From contig JAJPIC010000001.1 in NCBI GenBank assembly GCA_021324915.1, positions 1-64,000 of the forward strand: a stretch of DNA of 64,000 nucleotides, read 5' to 3'. Under the pieces are notes generated by a model, which had not been told where the DNA came from, made no database searches, and saw nothing but the letters and a program-made list of their open reading frames with translations. The first letter of the stretch is position 1, and every line of letters starts with the position of its first letter. The translations under genes were made by a program, and so were the position numbers. The DNA comes from Beijerinckiaceae bacterium (GTDB lineage Bacteria > Pseudomonadota > Alphaproteobacteria > Rhizobiales > Beijerinckiaceae). This document shows, piece after piece, positions 52,582 through 60,119 of the stretch.

Positions 52582-53052
52582 ATGATGCAAGAACTTGCTG
52601 CCGTTTTTAGCGCCCTCCGCGTGGGGGCCGCCGCAATTGGATTTTTTGCTTGCGTGGCCTTGCCCGCCGCCAATGCCCGGCCGCAGGTGCCGGCCGAGCA
52701 GCGTTACGATTATTATCGCGGCGTTTTGCCGAGTTGCGCCGATCCCGGCGTTTTCGAGCGGATCCAGTCGCGCTTCGGCGCGCGGGAGGGCGAATTCTGG
52801 AAGTCCGGTCTCACGATCGTTGGCTTCGACGGCGTGCGCGAAATCGGCTTCCGTTCACAAGGGCTCGACCTGATCCCGCGCCGCTATTGCATCGCGAGGG
52901 CCCTATTCAATAATCGCTCGGTGCGCAGTGTCTCTTATTCGATCGACGAAGATCTCGGCATCATCGGGTGGGGCTACGACGTCGAATGGTGCGTCGAGGG
53001 TCTCGACCGCAATCATGCCTTTGCGCCGAATTGCCGGATGGCGCAGCCTTAA
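52582..53052 (+). CDS. Small secreted hypothetical protein next to RNase T2
   Basis: A 156-residue protein with a signal peptide (about 1-32, VGAAAIGFFACVALPAANA). The mature domain has four cysteines (PSCADP, RRYCIARA, VEWCVEG, PNCRMA), likely two disulfides, and aromatic-rich strands (GEFWKSGLTIVGFDGVREIGF, IIGWGYDVEWCVEGLDRNHAF). It resembles an uncharacterised alphaproteobacterial family found beside RNase T2 genes. The start at 52582 has a strong GGGGGAGG; a second ATG follows directly. The RNase T2 gene begins 14 bp downstream, so the pair is probably an operon. Its function is not recognised. Confidence 0.82.
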   Translation: MMQELAAVFSALRVGAAAIGFFACVALPAANARPQVPAEQRYDYYRGVLPSCADPGVFERIQSRFGAREGEFWKSGLTIVGFDGVREIGFRSQGLDLIPRRYCIARALFNNRSVRSVSYSIDEDLGIIGWGYDVEWCVEGLDRNHAFAPNCRMAQP

Positions 53053-53066
53053 GCCGCGAGCGCCCG

Positions 53067-53807
53067 ATGCCTGCTTTTTTCGGCGCCGTGCTGGCGCTCT
53101 TCTTCGCGGTGCTCGCAACCGGCGCGGCCGCTCAGGGTAGCGGCTGCATCCTCGACAATTGCGCCGACAGGAAACCGCTGACGTCGCCGGCGCCTAGCAG
53201 CGGTTCACGTGCCGATGCCGGCTCGCATGTCGATAGCCCCGGGGATTTTGATTTCTACGTGCTGGCCTTGTCCTGGTCGCCGGGCTTCTGCGATACGAAC
53301 GAGAACGGCAGAGCGCGGGCGCAATGCGAAAGCGGCGCTCATCTGGGCTTCGTGGTGCATGGGCTTTGGCCGCAATATCAGCACGGCTTTCCCGAGGATT
53401 GCGGCGGAATCAGTTCGCCGTCCTATTTCGCCTTGCAGAGCGTGCAGGGCCTTTATCCGGACGAAGGACTGGCGCGCTACGAATGGCGCAAGCACGGCAC
53501 ATGTTCGGGCAAGAGCCCTTCGGATTATTTCGCCGACGTGCGCAAGGCGCGCGCCGCCATCAATATTCCGCCGCAGTTCAGCAACGCCAATGAGCCGCAG
53601 ACTTGGACGCCGCTCGACATCCAGCGCGCCTTCATCGCTGCAAATCCGCGGATGCGGCCGGGCATGATGGCGATCGAATGTGTGCGCGGCGAGCTCGAGG
53701 AAGTGCGGATCTGCATGTCGAAAGATCTGCGCAATTTCGTTGCCTGTCCGGAAGTGGCACGTCATTTCTGCTACGGCCAACAGGTTTCCGTTCCGCCGAT
53801 GCGTTAG
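53067..53807 (+). CDS. Secreted ribonuclease T2 family protein
   Basis: A 246-residue enzyme with a signal peptide (about 1-22, ending GAAAQ). It has both catalytic blocks of the T2 family: CAS I with H98 (GFVVHGLWPQYQ) and CAS II with E139, K142 and H143 (YEWRKHGTCSG). Cysteines at conserved positions support disulfide bonding in the periplasm. It would cleave single-stranded RNA with 2',3'-cyclic phosphate products. It is co-directional with the small secreted protein gene upstream. Confidence 0.94.
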   Translation: MPAFFGAVLALFFAVLATGAAAQGSGCILDNCADRKPLTSPAPSSGSRADAGSHVDSPGDFDFYVLALSWSPGFCDTNENGRARAQCESGAHLGFVVHGLWPQYQHGFPEDCGGISSPSYFALQSVQGLYPDEGLARYEWRKHGTCSGKSPSDYFADVRKARAAINIPPQFSNANEPQTWTPLDIQRAFIAANPRMRPGMMAIECVRGELEEVRICMSKDLRNFVACPEVARHFCYGQQVSVPPMR

Positions 53808-53821
53808 ACTAGAGGGATCGA

Positions 53822-53913
53822 ATAATCGATCCGAAGGCATGAACGTGATCGGTTCTAAAGATTTGGTGCGGGATTTGCGCGGAAGACCGGTATCCACTTT
53901 TCACATCCCGCTC
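53822..53913. repeat. Single family-B repeat
   Basis: Contains GCATGAACGTGATCGGTTCT and a hairpin at 53866-53913: outer arms GTGCGGGAT/ATCCCGCTC, bulge TTGC, loop CCGGTATCCAC, with a partly mismatched inner stem. It fills the gap between the RNase T2 gene and rlmJ. Confidence 0.8.
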
Positions 53914-53987
53914 TGGAAATTTTATAAAGCGGGTGCATTTACGCCGATGCGTTGATCTTCTGAGGCCGGCCATCTTTCGGGCGAGGC

Positions 53988-54851
53988 ATGAACTATCGCC
54001 ACGCGTTTCACGCCGGCAATTTCGCCGACGTGTTCAAACACGTCATCCTGACGCGCATCCTCCTCTATCTCACGCGCAAGGAGACCGCCTTGCGGATTGT
54101 CGAGACGCATGCGGGCGACGGGATCTACGATCTTTCGGCAACCCCGGCCGAGAAAACGTCGGAATGGCGGGCCGGCATCGGCCGGCTCGTCGCAACAAGT
54201 CCGCCGCCTGACATCGCGGCTTTGCTCGAACCCTATCTTGCGATCGTAAAGCCGCTCATTGCCGGTAAGCCGCCGCTATATCCCGGCTCCCCCATGCTCG
54301 CATCGAGGCTTCTGCGCCGACAGGACCGGATGATCTTCTGCGACGCCCATCCGCAATCCATTGCCGCTTTGCGCGCAGAGCCCGATCTCGGCCGCGACCG
54401 GCGCGTCAAAATCATCGGGATCGACGGCTACTTGGCTCTCAATGCCTTTGTGCCGCCCGTTGAGCGGCGCGGGCTCGTTCTGATCGATCCGCCGTTCGAG
54501 GAAAGGACCGAATTTGCCGATCTCCTCGCGGGGCTGACCGCAGCGGCGCGCAAATGGCCGACCGGCGTCTATATGATCTGGTACCCGATCAAGGATGAAA
54601 AGCCGGTCGCCGATTTTCTCGAAGCGCTCGCCGCAGCCCTGCCGCAAGCGGGCGTGAGGCGTATCCTGCGTCTTGAACTTAAGGTTGATCAGCGCCGGCC
54701 GGATGGACCGCTCGCTGCAAACGGGCTCGTCATTCTCAACCCTCCTCACATTCTGGACATGGAAGCGCGCAAGATTTTGTCTTATCTTGCGCAAGTCATG
54801 GGCAGCACAAGCTATTCTCGCGCTGATATCGCTTGGCTCGCACGCGACTGA
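53988..54851 (+). CDS. rlmJ: 23S rRNA (adenine(2030)-N6)-methyltransferase RlmJ
   Basis: A 287-residue class I methyltransferase. It opens MNYRHAFHAGNFADVFKHVI, the RlmJ signature. The SAM-binding segment is IVETHAGDGIYDL, and the catalytic N6-adenine motif is VLIDPPFEERTEF (DPPF). It methylates A2030 of 23S rRNA in E. coli. The start at 53988 follows a GGGCGAGG stretch. A cold shock gene follows on the same strand. Confidence 0.96.
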   Translation: MNYRHAFHAGNFADVFKHVILTRILLYLTRKETALRIVETHAGDGIYDLSATPAEKTSEWRAGIGRLVATSPPPDIAALLEPYLAIVKPLIAGKPPLYPGSPMLASRLLRRQDRMIFCDAHPQSIAALRAEPDLGRDRRVKIIGIDGYLALNAFVPPVERRGLVLIDPPFEERTEFADLLAGLTAAARKWPTGVYMIWYPIKDEKPVADFLEALAAALPQAGVRRILRLELKVDQRRPDGPLAANGLVILNPPHILDMEARKILSYLAQVMGSTSYSRADIAWLARD

Positions 54852-54925
54852 GCGCGGAAACGTTTGTGCATTCACATAAAACAAGTCGCCGGCGTCGACC
54901 GGCGAGCGAGCGGGAGGAATGTCTG

Positions 54926-55138
54926 ATGCCGCAGACGGGGACGGTAAAATTCTTCAACGTAAACAAAGGCTTCGGCTTCGTCGTGCCGGACGGCGGCGGC
55001 CCGGATATTTTCCTTCATATCACAGCGGTCGAGCGCGCCGGGCTCACGACGTTGAACGAGGGTCAGCGGATCAGTTTCGAGACCGAGCCGGACAAAAAGG
55101 GGAAGGGACCGAAGGCCGTCAATATTCAGCTCGTCTGA
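54926..55138 (+). CDS. Cold shock protein (CspA family)
   Basis: A 70-residue single cold-shock domain with RNP1 (NKGFGFVVPD) and RNP2 (DIFLHITAVE), starting MPQTGTVKFFNV. It binds single-stranded nucleic acid and melts RNA structure. The start at 54926 has a strong GGGAGGAA; the open frame upstream is not conserved. It is slightly longer at the C-terminus than E. coli CspA-type proteins in the loop, as common in alphaproteobacteria. The untranslated leader is short, so a CspA-like thermosensor leader is not obvious. Confidence 0.95.
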   Translation: MPQTGTVKFFNVNKGFGFVVPDGGGPDIFLHITAVERAGLTTLNEGQRISFETEPDKKGKGPKAVNIQLV

Positions 55139-55172
55139 ACATCGCCTGGCTCGTTCTCCAGAGGAAACTTAT

Positions 55173-55784
55173 TTGATGATGATCTTGCGTTCGTCGCCGC
55201 CTTCGCCCTTCGGACGCAAGGTCAAGATCGCTGCGTCGCTCGTCGGTCTCCACGACGAGATCGAGGTCGTAAAGACCGATACGAGTGACCCGGACGAGAC
55301 ATTGCGCACCCAGAATCCGCTATGCAAGATTCCGGTGCTCATCCTCGAAGACGGAACGATCATCTTCGATAGCCGGGTGATCGTGGAATATTTCGACCTG
55401 CGCGCCGGCGGCAACCGCCTGCTCCCTTCGGAGTCGAAGGCGCGCATCAAGGTGCTGACCGACTGCGCGCTGGCCGACGGGATCCTCGATGCAGCTCTGC
55501 TGCTTGTTTATGAAAAGCGCTTTCGCCCGCCCGAGACGCATTCACAAAAATGGCTCGCATTACAGAACGAAAAAGTGGCGCGCGGGCTCGCCGCCTTCGC
55601 CGCGGCGCCGCCAGGGGGGCGGCGCGATGCGGCCCATATCGGCCTTGCTTGCGCGCTGGGCTATCTCGACTTGCGCCTCGGCGGCACATGGCGCGCCGAT
55701 TGTCCTTCGCTCGTTCCCTGGCTCGATGCCTTTGCGGCCGAAGTTCCGGCCTTCGAGGCAACTCGGGTCAGAAGTGATAATTGA
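55173..55784 (+). CDS. Glutathione S-transferase family protein
   Basis: A 203-residue protein with an N-terminal thioredoxin-fold domain (ILRSSPPSPFGRKVKIAASL, NPLCKIPVLILEDG, IIFDSRVIVEYFD) and a C-terminal helical GST domain (AAHIGLACALGYLDLRLG). The SSPPSPFGRKV motif is typical of a bacterial group with Ser or Tyr near the thiol site. It likely conjugates or reduces with glutathione. Two ATGs (55173, 55176) are equally possible. Its last 17 bp overlap the end of the convergent outer-membrane gene. Confidence 0.92.
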   Translation: MMMILRSSPPSPFGRKVKIAASLVGLHDEIEVVKTDTSDPDETLRTQNPLCKIPVLILEDGTIIFDSRVIVEYFDLRAGGNRLLPSESKARIKVLTDCALADGILDAALLLVYEKRFRPPETHSQKWLALQNEKVARGLAAFAAAPPGGRRDAAHIGLACALGYLDLRLGGTWRADCPSLVPWLDAFAAEVPAFEATRVRSDN

Positions 55785-56439
55785 TGCCGGCGCGGAATGT
55801 CGAGAGCGAGAGCCCGGCACCGATATTGTCGCGCGTGCCCGCGAACAATCCGCTGCTCCCGTAATCGCTGAACAAATATTCGGCCTTCACCGAAATATTG
55901 CGAGTCAGCGCATATTCGACGCCGCCTCCGATGACGAAGCCGTTGAGGAAGGTGGACTGGCTCACGAAAAGATTGGGAGCCGCCGAGACATCGACGAGCG
56001 AACCTTTGAGATTGGCGCCCGTATAGCCGCCGGTGACGTAGATCAGAGTGTGATTGAACGTATAGCCGAACCGGGCGCGGATCGAGCCTTCGCCGTTGAT
56101 CGTGCCGGTCGCATAGATGCCGCCCCCGGGATTGGTGCCGCTCACTCCGCCGAAATCGAGGTCGCCTTCGATGCCGGCGACGAGCGGACCCGACTGGTAA
56201 TTATAGCCGGCCGTAATGCCGAAGAGGCCGCCATCGGCATTGCCGAAGAATGTGCTGCCGCCTGAAGTGTAACGCCCGAAGGCGAACGAGGCATTGGCGC
56301 CGACATAGAAGCCCGACCAAGTGAACATCGGCGGCGGCGGCGCGTAATAGGGCGCACCACCCTGCGACGGCAGATCGGCGCCGAGCGCCGGAACCACGAA
56401 TGCCGTTGAAGCCAAGACCGCCAGAGCACAGCGTTTCAT
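55768..56439 (-). CDS. Outer membrane beta-barrel protein (Omp25/Omp31 family)
   Basis: A 223-residue protein with a signal peptide (about 1-20, ending ALGA). A Pro-rich start of the mature form (PYYAPPPPMFTWSGFYVGAN) and eight likely beta strands follow, ending FRAGINYHF with the terminal Phe required for outer-membrane assembly. The segment FTWSGFYVGANASFAFG is a hallmark of Omp25-type porins of Hyphomicrobiales. It probably stabilises the outer membrane. It is convergent with the GST gene (17-bp overlap). Confidence 0.94.
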   Translation of the reverse strand: MKRCALAVLASTAFVVPALGADLPSQGGAPYYAPPPPMFTWSGFYVGANASFAFGRYTSGGSTFFGNADGGLFGITAGYNYQSGPLVAGIEGDLDFGGVSGTNPGGGIYATGTINGEGSIRARFGYTFNHTLIYVTGGYTGANLKGSLVDVSAAPNLFVSQSTFLNGFVIGGGVEYALTRNISVKAEYLFSDYGSSGLFAGTRDNIGAGLSLSTFRAGINYHF

Positions 56440-56773
56440 TCCATACCTCGTCGCTGGTGGATCGCCCGAAGAGGAGATTTATCGTTAGCTCGTTACTTAT
56501 GAATTAAATAAAGCAATCATAAACCTAGCCGGATGTGGCGTATTCACGGAATTAACTCTCACCAACACGTCTTATGAATATTGTATGCTTAACACAATAT
56601 TTCTCCAGATCACGCCGGCGCGGCTTATTCTGTATTCCGAGATACTTTGTGGTTAAAAAATCGATAAAACACAGTCTCTCGGCCGCGCGCTCGGCTTTCT
56701 CAGTTCGGCCGGCTTTTTTCGCCCGCGAAATAGCTTAAAGCTCTGCTCTCTTTGCAAAGGATCGGAGCGCTTG
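56440..56773. other. AT-rich divergent control region of omp and SDR genes
   Basis: A 334-bp stretch noticeably richer in A and T than its surroundings. It must hold the promoter of the outer-membrane gene and of the SDR gene. The clearest element is an 8-bp inverted repeat at 56577-56601. No gene or small RNA was identified. Confidence 0.5.
56577..56601. promoter_or_regulatory. Inverted repeat in the omp/SDR intergenic region
   Basis: AATATTGT - ATGCTTAAC - ACAATATT, a perfect 8-bp dyad with a 9-nt spacer. It may be an operator; no regulator is indicated. Confidence 0.4.
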
Positions 56774-57541
56774 ATGCCGGCTGCCCTTGTCACCGGAGCG
56801 GCGCGGCGGATCGGTCTCAGGATCGCCGAACGCCTCGCAGCCCATGGTTATGATCTCGCCATTCATTGCAGCGAGACCTCGCGCAAGGAGGGGGAAAGCG
56901 CGGCGGCGCGGCTTGCCAAGAGCGGCAGGGAGACGGTCGTCATTGTCGCCGATCTTATCGATCCGGCGGCGCCAAAACTGATTGTCGAGCGCGCCGAGCG
57001 GGCTCTGGGGCCGTTGTCGCTTCTCGTCAACAATGCCTCGATCTTCGAGGAAGACAGCGCGGCGGCGATCGGCCTCGATCTTTGGGAGCGCCATATCGCG
57101 ATCAATTTGCGCGCCCCAGTTTTTCTCGCGCAGGAATTTGCCGCCCGAGTCCTGGAGGGGCAGGAGGCCGCGATCGTCAACATAATCGACCAGCGGGTTT
57201 GGCGGCCGACGCCGCAGTTCTTCTCTTACAGCCTCAGCAAGGCGGGCCTATGGTGGGCGACGCAGACGATGGCGCAGGCTTTCGCGCCACGCGGGATCAG
57301 GGTCAATGCGGTCGGGCCGGGGCCGGTCCTGCCAAACGAGCCGCAAGGAGCGCATGGATTTGCGACGGAGATCGCCGGAGTGCCGCTCAAACACGCAGTC
57401 GACGAAAGCGAGATTGCCGAGGCGGTGCTCTATCTCGCGCAAGCGCGCAGCGTGACCGGCCAGATGATTGCGGTCGATGCCGGCCAGCATCTTGCCTGGG
57501 AGACGCCCGATATCGTCGGCAGGTCTTTTGAGGGAGGATGA
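56774..57541 (+). CDS. Short-chain dehydrogenase, pteridine-reductase/FolM-like
   Basis: A 255-residue classical-size SDR. The cofactor motif is ALVTGAARRIGLRIAERL, with NNASIFEED and the active Tyr/Lys in FSYSLSKAGL. The usual catalytic Ser is replaced by Asp in NIIDQRVWRPTP, the pattern of PTR1/FolM pteridine reductases. It may therefore make tetrahydropterin or dihydrofolate rather than act on sugars or steroids. The ATG at 56774 (GGAG upstream) is preferred to the TTG one codon before. A family-A-like hairpin follows the stop. Confidence 0.85.
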   Translation: MPAALVTGAARRIGLRIAERLAAHGYDLAIHCSETSRKEGESAAARLAKSGRETVVIVADLIDPAAPKLIVERAERALGPLSLLVNNASIFEEDSAAAIGLDLWERHIAINLRAPVFLAQEFAARVLEGQEAAIVNIIDQRVWRPTPQFFSYSLSKAGLWWATQTMAQAFAPRGIRVNAVGPGPVLPNEPQGAHGFATEIAGVPLKHAVDESEIAEAVLYLAQARSVTGQMIAVDAGQHLAWETPDIVGRSFEGG

Positions 57542-57544
57542 TCT

Positions 57545-57583
57545 TGTCGAAAAGCCACGAGACGCTTTTCCGGATCATGCTCT
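57545..57583. repeat. Single diverged family-A hairpin repeat
   Basis: GATGATC, bulge TTGT, CGAAAAG... to CTTTTCCG and GATCATGC on the plus strand. The loop (CCACGAGACG) has lost the consensus. It lies between the convergent SDR gene and the small ORF. Confidence 0.6.
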
Positions 57584-57815
57584 AATCTGCGCTCGGCAAC
57601 CGGCGGATGGTGAATTCAATCCTGCCGTCCGCGAGCTCGCGCCAGAACTCGATCTCGGTCATGTAGGCGGCTTTCGGGAACTTGGCGAACCATTCGCGGG
57701 CTTTGTCGCGCGCCTCGTCTCGCGGCAAAGTATAGGTTTCGCGCCGCCAGGCGCGCGACTCCTTCGCCTTTGCGGAGAGGCGGCGCGCGATGTCGGCGGG
57801 CGTACGCGTACTCAT
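57582..57815 (-). CDS. Small conserved hypothetical protein
   Basis: A 77-residue soluble protein (MSTRTPADIARRLSAKAKES at the start, then EWFAKFPKAAYMTEIEFWRE and DGRIEFTIRRLPSAD). It has one predicted alpha-helical half and a short beta hairpin. It looks like a conserved alphaproteobacterial protein of unknown function. The start at 57815 has a GGAG upstream; the longer frame to 57875 overlaps sequence with no coding character. It follows thpR on the same strand after 83 bp. Confidence 0.75.
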   Translation of the reverse strand: MSTRTPADIARRLSAKAKESRAWRRETYTLPRDEARDKAREWFAKFPKAAYMTEIEFWRELADGRIEFTIRRLPSAD

Positions 57816-57898
57816 AAATCCGGCTCCAGCCGGAACGAAGATAATCGCATGCCGAGCCCGATGCCAGCCGCGCATTTCAATGGAATTGAAGCTGCCCG

Positions 57899-58432
57899 CT
57901 AGCCGAGCGGATAGGCGGCTTCGACGACGTAAGGGCCGCCGCCCGTCGAGGCGCGCGACGAGAAGAGGACGAAGCGGGTTGCTTCGAACCGTCGCGAAAA
58001 GAAGAACCCGCGTGCCGTCAGATAATTGGCAACTGCCGCGGCCGAAGCGTCGCGCAATCTGGCAAGCGTGATATGCGGCATGAATTTGCGTGGCTCGGGC
58101 GGAATGCCGATCCGGCGCATCAATCTTTCCTGTTCGGCCTGGAGCTCGACGAGCGGCGCGGCAGGTTTCGCTTTCGCGATAATGGCGCGCGGCCGGTCGC
58201 CGCCGAACGAGGCGAGGCCTTCGAGCGTCACGGTGAAGGCCGGCCGACGGATTTTCTCGAGCGCGCCCGACACGTCGCGCGCAGTCGCATCGTCAATGTC
58301 GCCGATGAAGCGCAACGTCAGGTGATAGTTTTCGATATCGATCCAGCGTGCGCCGGAAAGCCCGCCGCGCAGCAGGGAGAGATCAGAGGCGAGATCTGAG
58401 GGAATCTCGAGGCCCGTGAACAGACGGGGCAT
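57899..58432 (-). CDS. thpR: RNA 2',3'-cyclic phosphodiesterase
   Basis: A 177-residue 2H phosphoesterase with both HxTx motifs (IENYHLTLRFIGD and KFMPHITLARL). It begins MPRLFTGLEIP, typical of the ThpR/LigT group. It hydrolyses RNA 2',3'-cyclic phosphate ends to 2'-phosphate, and some members ligate tRNA halves. The start at 58432 has GAGGAGG; the longer open frame upstream is rejected. Confidence 0.94.
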   Translation of the reverse strand: MPRLFTGLEIPSDLASDLSLLRGGLSGARWIDIENYHLTLRFIGDIDDATARDVSGALEKIRRPAFTVTLEGLASFGGDRPRAIIAKAKPAAPLVELQAEQERLMRRIGIPPEPRKFMPHITLARLRDASAAAVANYLTARGFFFSRRFEATRFVLFSSRASTGGGPYVVEAAYPLG

Positions 58433-58670
58433 GAAATCCTCCTCGATAGGCGCGACGCAATTTTGAGGCTCGGCCCGATTTGCCCGGCAGGAGCGAATCG
58501 GAAGAAGCCATGACATTTTGGACCGAATCAAACTGATCAGAAAGAAGTTTGTCCCCTTTGTGTCAGCCGGAATCGCCTGCCGAACTGGCCGCCGGCCTGC
58601 GACAGTTCGCCACTCGGCGGTTTGCATGACGCGAGCAGGGCCGCGGGAAACCGACCTTTACAAACGTCCT

Positions 58671-59360
58671 TTACAACATCGTCTTGAGGAACGTTTCGAC
58701 CGTCGGGAGGATCGCGCCGACGATCGCCCTCACGCCGGCCGCGTTCGGATGCATTCCGTCGGAAAGCAGAAGTCCGTGTTGGCCGGCTACGCCTTTGAGG
58801 AAGAACGGATAGAGCGGCACGTCATATTGGGCCGCGAGTTTCGGATAGATCGCGTCGAATGCTTTCACATAATCGGCTCCCAGGCTCGGGGAGGCGAGCA
58901 TGCCGGCGAGGAGGACTTTGATGTGGCGCGCCCTGAGCTTGGTGAGGATCTCGCCAAGCACCTCCTCGGTCCGCGCCGGAGGCAAGCCACGCAGCATGTC
59001 GTTAGCGCCAAGTTCCAGGATCACGCCGTCGGTGCCCTCTTGCACGCTCCAGTCGAGACGTGCGAGCCCATCCGCCGCGGTATTGCCGGAAACCCCCGCG
59101 TTCACGATGCTCACATCATAGCCATCGTGCCGCAATGCCTTCTCGAGCACGGCGGGAAAAGCCGCGTCGGCGGGAAGATTATAGCCTGCGGTGAGGCTGT
59201 CTCCGAAAGCCACGAGTTTAAGGCTTCGGGCTGACGCCATATCTTCGCCGGGCCCGAAAAGCGCCGGAATCGAAAGGAGAAGTGCGCCGCAGATCTTGAG
59301 CGCCAGGCCTAGAGGGCGGCGCCGGGCAAAGCGGCCTCCCGAACGATCATCCAGGAACAT
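58671..59360 (-). CDS. Arylesterase / TesA-like SGNH hydrolase
   Basis: A 229-residue protein with an N-terminal signal-like hydrophobic segment (LGLALKICGALLLSIPALF) and an SGNH hydrolase domain: block I FGDSLTAGYNLP (nucleophile Ser), block II NAGVSGNTAADG, block III ELGANDMLRG and block V DGMHPNAAG. It corresponds to TesA (thioesterase I/protease I/lysophospholipase L1) of E. coli. It lies divergent from ybbA-ybbP as tesA does there. The likely start shares the CATG with the ybbA start; no ribosome-binding site is seen, and an internal ATG at 59240 would remove the signal. Confidence 0.9.
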   Translation of the reverse strand: MFLDDRSGGRFARRRPLGLALKICGALLLSIPALFGPGEDMASARSLKLVAFGDSLTAGYNLPADAAFPAVLEKALRHDGYDVSIVNAGVSGNTAADGLARLDWSVQEGTDGVILELGANDMLRGLPPARTEEVLGEILTKLRARHIKVLLAGMLASPSLGADYVKAFDAIYPKLAAQYDVPLYPFFLKGVAGQHGLLLSDGMHPNAAGVRAIVGAILPTVETFLKTML

Positions 59361-60036
59361 GGAAGCGGCAATTCTTTTGGAAAATGTCGATCTGAGCCTC
59401 GGCCGGGGCGCGGGACGCGTGCATATCTTGAAACAGATCTCGCTCACGATAAAGCGCGGAGCGGCGATCAGTCTCACCGGCCCCTCCGGCTCGGGTAAGT
59501 CCACGCTTCTGATGGCGATGGCCGGCCTCGAGCGGCCGGACTTCGGGCGCATCGAGATCGACGGAACGGATATCGGCGCGCTCAACGAGGATCGATTGGC
59601 GCGATTTCGGGGTGCGAAAATCGGAATCGTCTTTCAATCTTTTCATCTGATCTCGACTATGACGGCGCTCGAGAATGTCGCCATTCCGCTCGAGCTTGCC
59701 GGCGTCGAGACCGCGTTCGCACGGGCCGGCACCGAGCTTGCCGCGGTCGGCCTCAAAGATCGGCTCGATCATTATCCGGCGGAGCTTTCGGGCGGCGAGC
59801 AACAGCGCGTGGCGCTGGCGCGCGCCTTGGCGCCCAATCCCCCGATCTTGCTCGCCGACGAGCCGACTGGCAATCTCGATGCCGAAACAGGCGCCGGCAT
59901 CATCGAGCTCATCTTCGCCCTGAAGGCTGCACGCGGCACAACCTTGGTGCTGGTCACACATGATGGCGCGCTTGCCGAGCGCTGCGACACGATCGTCAGG
60001 CTGAAGTCCGGCCGGATCGATCCTGCTCAGGCTTAG
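59359..60036 (+). CDS. ybbA: ABC transporter ATP-binding protein, YbbA type
   Basis: A 225-residue ATPase of the MacB/LolD group. Walker A is LTGPSGSGKSTLLMAM, Q loop FQSFHLI, signature LSGGEQQRVALARAL, Walker B ILLADEPTGNLD and switch LVLVTHD. The partner is the large permease at 60916. The gene order tesA/ybbA/ybbP is the same as in E. coli. Its substrate is unknown; family members move lipids or peptides out of the inner membrane. The start at 59359 (AGGA upstream) overlaps the divergent esterase start by CAT. Confidence 0.93.
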   Translation: MEAAILLENVDLSLGRGAGRVHILKQISLTIKRGAAISLTGPSGSGKSTLLMAMAGLERPDFGRIEIDGTDIGALNEDRLARFRGAKIGIVFQSFHLISTMTALENVAIPLELAGVETAFARAGTELAAVGLKDRLDHYPAELSGGEQQRVALARALAPNPPILLADEPTGNLDAETGAGIIELIFALKAARGTTLVLVTHDGALAERCDTIVRLKSGRIDPAQA

Positions 60037-60119
60037 GAATTCTGCGCTCACTAACTAAAAATCAGAGAATCCCTTCGAGAATTCCCGGACGGCGTTTCAA
60101 GCGCAGGTCCGAATCGGCA

